Of a DNA stretch of 64,000 nucleotides, positions 1 through 7,144 are shown piece after piece. The translations under genes were made by a program, and so were the position numbers. The stretch is from Opitutales bacterium. GTDB taxonomy: Bacteria > Verrucomicrobiota > Verrucomicrobiia > Opitutales > UBA953. The notes under the pieces are model-generated. The model was given only the letters and a program-made list of their open reading frames with translations, was not told the origin of the DNA and ran no database searches. The stretch spans positions 186,001 to 250,000 of the forward strand of contig JAFXKI010000007.1 in NCBI GenBank assembly GCA_017531845.1. Reading direction: 5' to 3'. Position 1 is the first letter of the stretch, and each line of letters starts with the position of its first letter.

Positions 1-240
1 AATTGGTGGAACAAACGCGAAGAAATCTCCGTAGACGGCTTTGATAAAGCGAAAAAGTTCTCCGCACGGGAACTCGCCGAAGAACTCGGATTCAACCTCG
101 ACCAATGCGGGTTCCCGCACGCCGAAGAAGAAATTCTCGAGCCTATGGATTTGATTCTGCGCTATCAGGAAAAACGAGCCTCACTCAATGCTGAAATCGA
201 CCGCGTCCTCGCCGAAATCTCTCAAAAACTGAACGCTTAA
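1..240 (+). CDS. hsdM: Type I restriction-modification methyltransferase subunit HsdM, C-terminal end (partial)
   Basis: Frame 1 is open from the window edge to TAA at 238-240, giving 79 residues. The visible tail ends in a helix (LRYQEKRASLNAEIDRVLAE) of the kind that closes N-6 adenine methylases of type I systems. HsdM binds S-adenosylmethionine and methylates adenine in the target chosen by HsdS. The catalytic NPPF motif lies upstream of the window. The call rests mainly on context: an hsdS gene follows 640 bp downstream, separated by a GxxExxY gene. No hsdR is present in the window, so it must lie upstream or be missing. It could be another methylase of the same fold. Confidence 0.7.
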   Translation, partial: NWWNKREEISVDGFDKAKKFSARELAEELGFNLDQCGFPHAEEEILEPMDLILRYQEKRASLNAEIDRVLAEISQKLNA

Positions 241-324
241 AAACGAACACCGATTTAAACAATTCTACTCACTAACGTTGTTCAACTTCTTTAAGCATTA
301 AGCTTTAAGCCCTCATCTTTCCAC

Positions 325-366
325 ACAAGGCGTTAGCCGCGTTAGTAATTGATTTAATTGGAGTTA
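325..366 (+). repeat. 42-bp direct repeat, copy upstream of the GxxExxY gene
   Basis: This stretch, beginning ACAAGGCGTTAGCCGCGTTA, recurs at 831-872 with only three differences. The two copies sit just ahead of the GxxExxY start and just ahead of the hsdS start. Read with the preceding CTAACG element (about 258-275), it is half of an imperfect inverted repeat. The pair brackets the GxxExxY gene like a cassette. Confidence 0.75.
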
Positions 367-385
367 GGAAAATAAAAACAAAATT

Positions 386-793
386 ATGGCAATAAAAGAT
401 AATCCCTTCGCCTATGCGATTTTAGGTTGTGCAATGAAAGTTCATCGAACGCTCGGTTACGGATTTCTCGAAGCCGTTTATGCCGATGCCTTAGAAATCG
501 AGCTTACAAATGCCGGAATTCCGTTTGAGCGAGAAAAAGAAATCCGTGTTTCCTATAACGGACAGATGCTTAAATCCGCCTACCGCGCAGATTTTGTTTG
601 CGGAGAGAATTTCATCGTCGAACTCAAAGCGATAAAAAGTCTTTCCAATATCGAAAAAGCTCAAGTTTTAAACTACGTGAAAGCTACCGATGCGACAGCA
701 GCTTTGCTCATCAATTTCGGTTCAACTTCTTTGCAGTACGAATACTTAACACCCCAAAAAAGAAACTCCGATTTGACCAATTCTGCTCGCTAA
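386..793 (+). CDS. GxxExxY family protein
   Basis: This 135-residue protein carries the family signature GYGFLEAVY near residues 24-32. A later D...ExK arrangement (ADFVCGENFIVELKA, about residues 69-83) resembles the PD-(D/E)xK nuclease core. The family is widespread and of unknown function; a nuclease-like fold is a prediction, not a demonstrated activity. The gene lies between hsdM and hsdS, an unusual position inside a type I operon, and is bracketed by 42-bp direct repeats. That suggests insertion of a small cassette. ATG at 386 is preceded by an A-rich leader without a Shine-Dalgarno site. The gene contains none of the GGGAACG motifs that pepper the rest of the window. Confidence 0.8.
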   Translation: MAIKDNPFAYAILGCAMKVHRTLGYGFLEAVYADALEIELTNAGIPFEREKEIRVSYNGQMLKSAYRADFVCGENFIVELKAIKSLSNIEKAQVLNYVKATDATAALLINFGSTSLQYEYLTPQKRNSDLTNSAR

Positions 794-802
794 CGCTACG
801 CC
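764..802 (+). repeat. Inverted partner of the GxxExxY-flanking repeat
   Basis: AACTCCGATTTGACCAATTC at 764-783, continuing to GCTAACGCTACGCC, is imperfectly complementary to 831-872, which ends AATCGGAGTT. The pair can fold into a long hairpin spanning the end of the GxxExxY gene. A reverse-oriented relative lies at 5272-5309. Confidence 0.65.
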
Positions 803-830
803 GAATAAAAATAGAAATCATTCAAAAAAA

Positions 831-872
831 ACAAGGCGTTAGCCGCGTTAGAAATTGATTCAATCGGAGTTA
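831..872 (+). repeat. 42-bp direct repeat, copy upstream of hsdS
   Basis: This is the second copy of the repeat at 325-366, with 39 of 42 bases matching. Together the copies would allow loss of the GxxExxY gene by recombination, restoring a direct hsdM-hsdS junction. Confidence 0.75.
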
Positions 873-883
873 AATCTAAAAAA

Positions 884-2383
884 ATGACACCGCAAGAGCT
901 CAAAAATTCCATTCTTCAACTTGCTGTTCAAGGCAAGCTCGTCCCGCAACGTCCCGAAGAAGGCTCCGCCGAAGAACTCCTCGCCGCCATCCGCGCCCAA
1001 AAACAATCTTCAGACTCTCGTAGCACCGTAAAAAAGAAAAAGAGCTCTCACAAAGACACGGAGACACAGTGCGACGTTCCCGCCGACGAGATCCCCTTCG
1101 AAATCCCCGCCTCATGGAAATGGGTAAGGATTGGAGATTATTGCCCTAATATGTTTAGCGGGAAATCCCCCAAATACACAAAAATTGAAACACCATATAA
1201 AATCATTGGACAAGCAGCAAACCAACCTACAGGGCTTGATTACAGACAGATAAAGTTTACAACTAGAGAATTTTGGGAAAGTATGGATGAAGAATACTTC
1301 CTCAGAAAAAACGATGTTCTGCTCAACACTCTTGGGAACGGGACTCTTGGTCGTTCTGGGCTTGTTTTATCGTTACCTCAAAATCTTCTAACCGACGGAC
1401 ACTTGTTTGTGTTTAGATTTGGAAATGAAACCGCCTCAAAATTCTTTTATTACTTTTTGCAGGGGAAAAAATCTGAAATTGAAAAATCTGCAAATGGATC
1501 AACGAATCAAACTTTTTTATCATTAAGTAAAGTACGACAGTGGCTCATTCCTCTTCCGCCGCTTGCGGAGCAGAAACGCATTGTCGCGAAAATTGAGGAG
1601 TTGTTGCCGCTTTGCGAACGCTACGGGAACACCTACAACGAATTGCAAGTGCTCAACAAGCGCGTTCCCGGCGATTTGCAAAAATCACTGCTTCAACTTG
1701 CCGTCCAAGGCAAGCTTGTCCCGCAACGTCCCGAAGAAGGCTCCGCCGAAGAACTCCTCGCCGCCATCCGCGCCGAAAAACAAAAACTCTTAAAAGCGGG
1801 AAAAATAAAAAAAGAAAAGCTGCTACCGGAAATATCAGATGATGAAATCCCTTTCGATATCCCTGAAAATTGGTGTTTTACTCATATTGGGGAGCTTTTC
1901 TTGCACAATACAGGAAAAGCTCAAAATGCATTAGGTTCTCCAAATGGTGTAGTTCGAAAATTTATTACGACCTCAAACTTATACTGGAATCGTTTCGATT
2001 TTTCAAAAGTGAAGAAAATGCCATTTACGGAGCAAGAATTAAAACGCTGTACGGTTTGCAAAGGAGACTTACTTATTTGTGAAGGTGGAGATTACGGAAG
2101 GGCTGCGGTATGGAATTTTGACGAAGAAGTTTGCATTCAAAATCATGTCCACAGATTAAGACCTTATAAGGAAATCTGCATAAACTACTTTTATTACATT
2201 TTTTATCTCTACAAAAACACAGGAAGACTTAAAGGTCGTGGAGTTGGAATTCAAGGGCTATCAAACGATGCTCTTCACAAAATTCTCATTCCTCTTCCTC
2301 CGCTTGCGGAGCAAAAACGCATTGTAGCTAAGCTCGAAGAACTCCTCCCGCTTTGCGATCGGCTTTCCCTATTACAGGGCTAA
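884..2383 (+). CDS. hsdS: Type I restriction-modification specificity subunit HsdS
   Basis: This 499-residue protein has the two-fold layout of HsdS. A short repeat (LQLAVQGKLVPQRPEEGSAE) occurs near residues 11-40 and again near 270-300. Each is followed by a target-recognition domain, about 70-225 and 315-475, and each half ends with PLPPLAEQKRIVAK. HsdS sets the DNA sequence recognised by the HsdM and HsdR subunits. The recognition domains are clearly richer in A+T than the repeats, as expected for exchangeable parts. The 84-bp coding repeats at 914-997 and 1691-1774 differ at only three positions. A short serine/lysine-rich linker (about residues 45-65) contains a copy of an intergenic repeat. 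The start ATG at 884 sets a full-length N-terminal repeat. Confidence 0.92.
   Translation: MTPQELKNSILQLAVQGKLVPQRPEEGSAEELLAAIRAQKQSSDSRSTVKKKKSSHKDTETQCDVPADEIPFEIPASWKWVRIGDYCPNMFSGKSPKYTKIETPYKIIGQAANQPTGLDYRQIKFTTREFWESMDEEYFLRKNDVLLNTLGNGTLGRSGLVLSLPQNLLTDGHLFVFRFGNETASKFFYYFLQGKKSEIEKSANGSTNQTFLSLSKVRQWLIPLPPLAEQKRIVAKIEELLPLCERYGNTYNELQVLNKRVPGDLQKSLLQLAVQGKLVPQRPEEGSAEELLAAIRAEKQKLLKAGKIKKEKLLPEISDDEIPFDIPENWCFTHIGELFLHNTGKAQNALGSPNGVVRKFITTSNLYWNRFDFSKVKKMPFTEQELKRCTVCKGDLLICEGGDYGRAAVWNFDEEVCIQNHVHRLRPYKEICINYFYYIFYLYKNTGRLKGRGVGIQGLSNDALHKILIPLPPLAEQKRIVAKLEELLPLCDRLSLLQG
914..997 (+). repeat. 84-bp intragenic direct repeat of hsdS, first copy
   Basis: It matches 1691-1774 at 81 of 84 positions, including synonymous sites. 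Such near-identity at DNA level goes beyond protein constraint and suggests recent gene conversion or domain shuffling. Confidence 0.85.
1045..1073 (+). repeat. Interspersed CACGGAGACAC-type repeat inside hsdS
   Basis: The stretch CACAAAGACACGGAGACACA (1049-1068) has the look of the A/G-rich spacer repeats seen at 8795-8867, 33052-33315 and 42900-42984, but lies in frame in the hsdS linker. It encodes SHKDTETQ and is followed at once by a GGGAACG-type motif (1075-1081). Confidence 0.5.
1691..1774 (+). repeat. 84-bp intragenic direct repeat of hsdS, second copy
   Basis: Second copy of the repeat at 914-997, at the junction between the two halves of HsdS. Confidence 0.85.
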
Positions 2384-2434
2384 GCGTTTTCTACACCTTC
2401 CTATTTGACTCATTTCCCAAATCAAAAACACTAA

Positions 2435-3763
2435 ATGAACATTCCCTCTCCTCTTTCATCAGAGTCGCTAAAAAGAATATTTAAATCTAACCCCTCGACC
2501 CCAGACAGAATAAATACTCGCGAAAGCTCTACTGTGGAATTCAAGGAGACCTATAATCATAGTTCCATGGCAGCATATTTCAAAACAATCGCTGCGTTTG
2601 CAAATAATTCAGGCGGGTATCTTGTGTTCGGAATTGGAGACAGCCCGCGTAGCTTATTGGGATTAAACGAGAAATCGCTTAAACAATTTGAAGACCTAAG
2701 AGTAGAAGACTTTTCTAAAAATCTTTTAGATTATTTTTCCTCTGAAATTCGCTGGGATCACATAACCTTTGAATTCGAACACAAGCAATACGGAATTATC
2801 TATGTGTTCCCAGCAAGCAGGAAACCTTGCATTTGCAAAAAAAATCACGAGGAAAAAAGCACAAAACACTCACTAAAAGAAGGGGACATTTACTACCGAT
2901 ACGGAGGACGGTCCGAAAAAATTAGATACCCAGAATTGCAGGCTATTATTGATAATACAAGAAAGTCTGAAGAACAAATGTGGATGCAACTCATTAAAAA
3001 TATTGCCAAAATCGGTGTTGAAAATACAGCTCTTTTAGACTTGGACGCCGGGAAAATAACGGGACAAGGCGGAACAATACTAATCGACGAAGAATTAATT
3101 TCTAAAGTAGCATTTATAAAAGAAGGAGAATTCGTTGAAACAGAAGGGAAGCCTACACTTCGGCTCATAGGAGATGTAACGAAGTTGGACACCGGAAAAG
3201 TCATCGTAAAAGAACACACGCAAAAAATCCCTAAAGCGATAGAGCCAGGAGATATCGTAAAGTCTTTTCTCTTGGGAGAAAAAGTTAGCACCCCGGAAGA
3301 ATACATAAAGGTAATTTGTTCGTCCAATACGGCAAATTATCCGATTTATTTTTCCTTCAGAAGCTCAAATATCCAAGCCGAAGATGCAATTTCGATTGCA
3401 GAAGGAATAACGTCTCGAGGAACAGCTAAAAAATCACTTATAAAGCGTCTTCAAGGAAAGAGGATTGAAATGAAGCCACTTCCTAAAACTCAAAATACTT
3501 CAGCGAAAGAAAAAACGAACTACGCTGAAGCGTGGATACGAGAAGAAATTTCAACCAATTTTAGAGGCAATAGCTTAAACTACTGTATTGATGCATTACT
3601 TTCATTAGACGCGGATCAAATAAAAAAACACGAGAAATATATCCGAGCAATCTTGCTCAAAATATTCAACGAGTATTTTGAAACCTCTAATCAGAACGTC
3701 GCAAGCAATATGCGAAAAGCAATTTGTCGCATAGACGAAGTAATGCACGCTCCTCCAACCTAG
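2435..3763 (+). CDS. AlbA_2 (Schlafen-type) domain protein
   Basis: This 442-residue protein has an N-terminal AlbA_2 domain, roughly residues 28-160. The signature is VEFKETYNH followed by IAAFANNSGGYLVFGIGD, the EFK and AFaNs-GG-LvfGi pattern of that family. In bacteria this domain occurs in transcription regulators and in proteins encoded near defence systems; it is related to the RNase core of Schlafen proteins. The remaining 280 residues match nothing I recognise. The gene starts 51 bp after hsdS on the same strand and ends by sharing its stop with the convergent KAP gene: both stops lie in CTAG at 3760-3763. It is A+T-rich and contains no GGGAACG motif. A role accessory to the type I system is inference only. 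Confidence 0.75.
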   Translation: MNIPSPLSSESLKRIFKSNPSTPDRINTRESSTVEFKETYNHSSMAAYFKTIAAFANNSGGYLVFGIGDSPRSLLGLNEKSLKQFEDLRVEDFSKNLLDYFSSEIRWDHITFEFEHKQYGIIYVFPASRKPCICKKNHEEKSTKHSLKEGDIYYRYGGRSEKIRYPELQAIIDNTRKSEEQMWMQLIKNIAKIGVENTALLDLDAGKITGQGGTILIDEELISKVAFIKEGEFVETEGKPTLRLIGDVTKLDTGKVIVKEHTQKIPKAIEPGDIVKSFLLGEKVSTPEEYIKVICSSNTANYPIYFSFRSSNIQAEDAISIAEGITSRGTAKKSLIKRLQGKRIEMKPLPKTQNTSAKEKTNYAEAWIREEISTNFRGNSLNYCIDALLSLDADQIKKHEKYIRAILLKIFNEYFETSNQNVASNMRKAICRIDEVMHAPPT

Positions 3764-5184
3764 GGAATACTTTTTGTGGAAATTAAATCCATCCGGCGCG
3801 ATAACTCAATTAGAGATTCCCGACAGATACCTTCTGCGCTTTGTATGTAGGATGAAAGTTCATTTAGGTCGTTATCGGAAAGTTTTTTTATAATGTTTGC
3901 TACTCCAGGCATGTCTCTTATTGATTTTCCATCTTTAATCGCCCGAACAACAGGAGTTTCGGAAACTCCACTTCTGGGAAGCGCCCACTTAAAGGACGCA
4001 TATATTGCGGCAAGGAGAATCAAAATAATTCCCCTGCTTTTCTCCTGGTTTATTGAAGAAAATAGCCAATCCGCGATTTCGTCCGGAGTCGTGTTCCCGT
4101 CAATCCACCGCCTGTACAAGGATGAATTTTTTAGTTTTACAATAATCAATGGCGCCACAAGTTGAGGCCACGTTCTAATATGTGGAGCTGTCATCCTCAT
4201 GATTAGAGTGTAAAGTTTTAGACAATGCTCTATTTCTCGTAAAGAAAAGCTCAATGACTTTAGTGAATCTGCCATCAATGAGTAAAACACTTGTCCTTCT
4301 CTGACATCTCCATATAAACCTGCAGGATAAGAATTTGCCTTTTGAACTAAATGTTCCGGGAGCTTGTATTTCCCCCACAAGTTATAGAAAAATCGATCTT
4401 GGTTTGTTTGTGGCAAATGAACATCGAAATCAATAAATCGGTGTAAGTAATTTTCCACATCGATGTTTCCGTAAACGGATTGAATGACGTGCCCAAGCTG
4501 TTCGCGGTCGATTCCCAAAACAAAAATGACGTGATCGATATCGAAAAGGTGCTTTATGCGTTCGAGGACTTTTACTGCGAAATCCGGCCGGCAACGGTCG
4601 AGTTCATCCACGATGTAAATCAGCGGTTTCCCGGTTTCTTCGTAAACCTTATTTGCAAGCGTTTGTAGCTTTTTACGAAAATCATCTCGTGCTTCCGTTT
4701 GTGAAATATATTCGTCAAAAGCCGTTCCGGTGCCTTTATCCCAACTTTCTTTTATGACCTTCGAAAAATCAATCCCGCATCCTTTTTCAATTACCCCATT
4801 TAGAAAAGAAAGGAAGGTGTTTTTTACCAAATCCCCCGCAGATTTTTTAACATCCAAGCAGAGCCCGCGAAGACCAATCTCTTTAAGCGCCATTAATAGC
4901 TGTCCGACAATGGCGATTAGCGGATCGTCGAGGCAATCGTCTTTCCACGCGTTGAAGTAAACGACTTCGTATCCGGATTTTTTCAGGGATTGCTCCCAAC
5001 GGCGCAGGAAAAATGTCTTTCCGGTTCCCCACGCGCCGTTGACTCCGATAGTCAAAGCCGCCGTTTGGTTTTCCAAAAACTTTGTTAATGTTTCCGCGCA
5101 AAATTTACGCTCAAGCGCATCGTCTTCCCACGGATTATTTTCGTTAATTTCTGCTTCGGCTAATTTGATTTGAGGATTTTCCAT
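3760..5184 (-). CDS. KAP family P-loop NTPase
   Basis: This 474-residue protein has a Walker A motif GAWGTGKT at residues 50-57 and a Walker B motif LIYIVDELDRC at about 188-198. Both have the form typical of KAP NTPases (STAND/AAA-like). Many KAP proteins carry membrane segments within the NTPase; here the only clear hydrophobic stretch is GIILILLAAIYASFKWAL near residues 385-403, so membrane anchoring is uncertain. KAP NTPases occur in phage-defence loci and in membrane signalling, and the function here is unknown. The gene is convergent with the AlbA_2 gene and overlaps it by 4 bp. It lacks the GGGAACG motif throughout, like the AlbA_2 gene, suggesting joint acquisition. Confidence 0.85.
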   Translation of the reverse strand: MENPQIKLAEAEINENNPWEDDALERKFCAETLTKFLENQTAALTIGVNGAWGTGKTFFLRRWEQSLKKSGYEVVYFNAWKDDCLDDPLIAIVGQLLMALKEIGLRGLCLDVKKSAGDLVKNTFLSFLNGVIEKGCGIDFSKVIKESWDKGTGTAFDEYISQTEARDDFRKKLQTLANKVYEETGKPLIYIVDELDRCRPDFAVKVLERIKHLFDIDHVIFVLGIDREQLGHVIQSVYGNIDVENYLHRFIDFDVHLPQTNQDRFFYNLWGKYKLPEHLVQKANSYPAGLYGDVREGQVFYSLMADSLKSLSFSLREIEHCLKLYTLIMRMTAPHIRTWPQLVAPLIIVKLKNSSLYRRWIDGNTTPDEIADWLFSSINQEKSRGIILILLAAIYASFKWALPRSGVSETPVVRAIKDGKSIRDMPGVANIIKKLSDNDLNELSSYIQSAEGICRESLIELSRRMDLISTKSIP

Positions 5185-5271
5185 TCCAAGTAAATTTTAA
5201 GAGAAATGGAAAACTGATGCTTACCGCATGCCAAGTTTCAAACAATTTCGTCTTAAAAAAACGTAATTACC

Positions 5272-5309
5272 GCGTAGCGTTAGCGAGCAAAATCGGAGCA
5301 ATCGGAGTT
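5272..5309 (-). repeat. Third copy of the GxxExxY-flanking repeat, inverted
   Basis: On the minus strand this reads AACTCCGATT...TTTTGCTCGCTAACGCTACGC, closely matching 764-802. It lies between the KAP gene and fumarase, so members of the repeat family occur at both ends of the 1-5.3 kb island. Confidence 0.6.
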
Positions 5310-5323
5310 CTTTTCCCGAAAAC

Positions 5324-5368
5324 AAAAAAGCGTTCCCGCGCGGCGAAAGCCGATTTTTGCGGGAACGC
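5324..5368 (-). terminator. Intrinsic terminator of fumarase built from a GCGGGAACGC inverted pair
   Basis: On the minus strand GCGTTCCCGC pairs with GCGGGAACGC (10 bp), with an inner CGGC/GCCG stem, followed by TTTTTT. The outer arms are the window-wide iterated motif in head-to-head arrangement. Confidence 0.85.
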
Positions 5369-5391
5369 TCTTTAAGCGTTAAGCTCTAATT

Positions 5392-7041
5392 TTAAGCTTT
5401 CCGGCTCATCGGGCAAACGGGTTTGATTTGTTTGAAGAAGTCGTTGCCCTTGTCGTCGACCAAAATGAACGCCGGGAAGTTTTCGACTTCGATTTTCCAA
5501 ATCGCTTCCATGCCGAGTTCCGGATATTCGACGCATTCAATCGACTTGATGTTGTTCTGCGCGAGAATTGCCGCCGGGCCGCCGATCGAGCCGAGGTAGA
5601 ATCCGCCGTGTTTTTTACACGCATCCGTTACCTGCTGGCTGCGATTGCCCTTGGCAAGCATGATGAGCGAACCGCCGTTGGCTTGGAACAAATCGACGTA
5701 GGAGTCCATGCGTCCCGCCGTCGTCGGTCCCATCGAGCCGCACGCCATTCCCTCCGGAGTTTTTGCCGGTCCCGCGTAGTAAATCGGGTGGTCTTTGATG
5801 TATTGCGGGAGCGCTTCGCCGCGGTCGAGGCGTTCTTTCAGTTTTGCGTGCGCGATGTCGCGTCCGACGATAATCGTGCCGTTGAGCGAAAGGCGTGTCG
5901 CGACCGGATATTTGGAAAGTTCCTTGAGGATTTCCGGCATCGGGCGGTTGAGGTCAATTTTAACGGCGTTGCCTTCGCCGGCTTCGCGGAGTTCTTCCGG
6001 AATGAGTTCGCCGGGATTGTCGTCGAGTTTTTCAATCCAAATGCCGTCTTTATTGATTTTGCACTTAATGTTGCGGTCTGCGGAGCAGGAAACGCCCATG
6101 CCGACCGGGCAACTCGCGCCGTGGCGCGGAAGGCGGACGATGCGCACGTCGTGCACGAGGTATTTCCCGCCGAACTGCGCGCCGAGCCCGATGCGATGCG
6201 CTTCTTCGAGCACCTGTTTTTCGAGTTCGACATCGCGGAAGGCGCGTCCGTGCTCGTTCCCGCTGGTCGGAAGTTCGTCGTAGTAGTGCGTCGAAGCGAG
6301 TTTGACCGTGAGAAGATTTTTTTCCGCCGAAGTGCCGCCGATGCAGAATGCCACGTGATACGGCGGGCAAGCTGCGGTGCCGAGCGTTTTCATTTTTTCG
6401 ACGAGGAACGGAACAAGCGTTTTCGGGTTCAGAAGCGCTTTCGTTTCCTGATAAAGATAGGTTTTGTTCGCGCTCCCGCCGCCCTTGGTCACGCACAGGA
6501 ATTTGTATTCCATGCCTTCGGTGGCTTCGAGGTCGATTTGCGCGGGAAGATTGCAACGCGTGTTGACTTCGTCATACATATTCAGCGGTGCGTTTTGCGA
6601 ATAGCGCAGATTTTCCTCCGTGTAGGTTTTGAAAACGCCGAGCGAAAGCGCTTCTTCGTCGCAGTAGCCCGTCCAAACCTGCTGTCCTTTTTCGCCGTGA
6701 ATAATCGCCGTTCCCGTGTCCTGGCAGAGCGGGAGCTTCCCTTTGCAGGCGACTTCCGCGTTGCGCAAGAACGTGAGCGCGACGTATTTGTCGTTTTCGC
6801 TCGCTTCCGGGTCGCGGAGAATTTTGGCGACCTGCTCGTTGTGTGCGCGGCGGAGCATGAAAGAAACATCGCGAAACGCGGCATTCGCCATCGCGGTCAA
6901 GCCTTCCTTGGCAACTTTGAGCACGGGAACGCCTTCAAATTCGCCGACGGAAACGTAGTCCTTAGTCAGAAGATAATACTCGGTTTTGTCTTCACCGAGC
7001 GGGAACGGGTGTTGATATTTGAAAGGAGGAATATTTGCCAT
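5392..7041 (-). CDS. fum: Fumarate hydratase class I (iron-sulfur)
   Basis: Catalyses reversible hydration of fumarate to malate in the cytoplasm. This 549-residue protein matches the class I (FumA/FumB-type) single-chain fumarases. The [4Fe-4S] ligand region [12 protein letters not shown] places a cysteine at residue 106, where E. coli FumA has Cys105. Further expected segments are [23 protein letters not shown] and the C-terminal [21 protein letters not shown] at 7041 ([18 protein letters not shown]) fits family starts; a GTG at 7101 would add 20 residues of low-complexity sequence and is rejected. The cluster makes the enzyme oxygen-sensitive, in keeping with pflB elsewhere in the window. 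A motif-based terminator follows. Confidence 0.95.
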   Translation of the reverse strand: MANIPPFKYQHPFPLGEDKTEYYLLTKDYVSVGEFEGVPVLKVAKEGLTAMANAAFRDVSFMLRRAHNEQVAKILRDPEASENDKYVALTFLRNAEVACKGKLPLCQDTGTAIIHGEKGQQVWTGYCDEEALSLGVFKTYTEENLRYSQNAPLNMYDEVNTRCNLPAQIDLEATEGMEYKFLCVTKGGGSANKTYLYQETKALLNPKTLVPFLVEKMKTLGTAACPPYHVAFCIGGTSAEKNLLTVKLASTHYYDELPTSGNEHGRAFRDVELEKQVLEEAHRIGLGAQFGGKYLVHDVRIVRLPRHGASCPVGMGVSCSADRNIKCKINKDGIWIEKLDDNPGELIPEELREAGEGNAVKIDLNRPMPEILKELSKYPVATRLSLNGTIIVGRDIAHAKLKERLDRGEALPQYIKDHPIYYAGPAKTPEGMACGSMGPTTAGRMDSYVDLFQANGGSLIMLAKGNRSQQVTDACKKHGGFYLGSIGGPAAILAQNNIKSIECVEYPELGMEAIWKIEVENFPAFILVDDKGNDFFKQIKPVCPMSRKA

Positions 7042-7144
7042 AGCGTTGATGAGTTTAAAGATTAAAGAGGAAAGATTAAAGGTTAAAGAAGGCGTTTTCA
7101 CCTCAACACGCAGGCGGGAACTCTAATGCGTTCCCGGAAAAGCT

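Noticed and set aside
325-872. A CRISPR array from repeated segments around the GxxExxY gene
   Set aside because: Only two direct copies with a gene between them; no regular short spacers and no cas genes.
1-5184. A complete type I restriction-modification system
   Set aside because: hsdR is not visible and hsdM is cut by the window edge, so completeness cannot be claimed.
5428-7065. A 545-codon open frame antisense to fumarase
   Set aside because: Arg/Phe/Val-rich low-complexity product with no domain; fumarase is certain.
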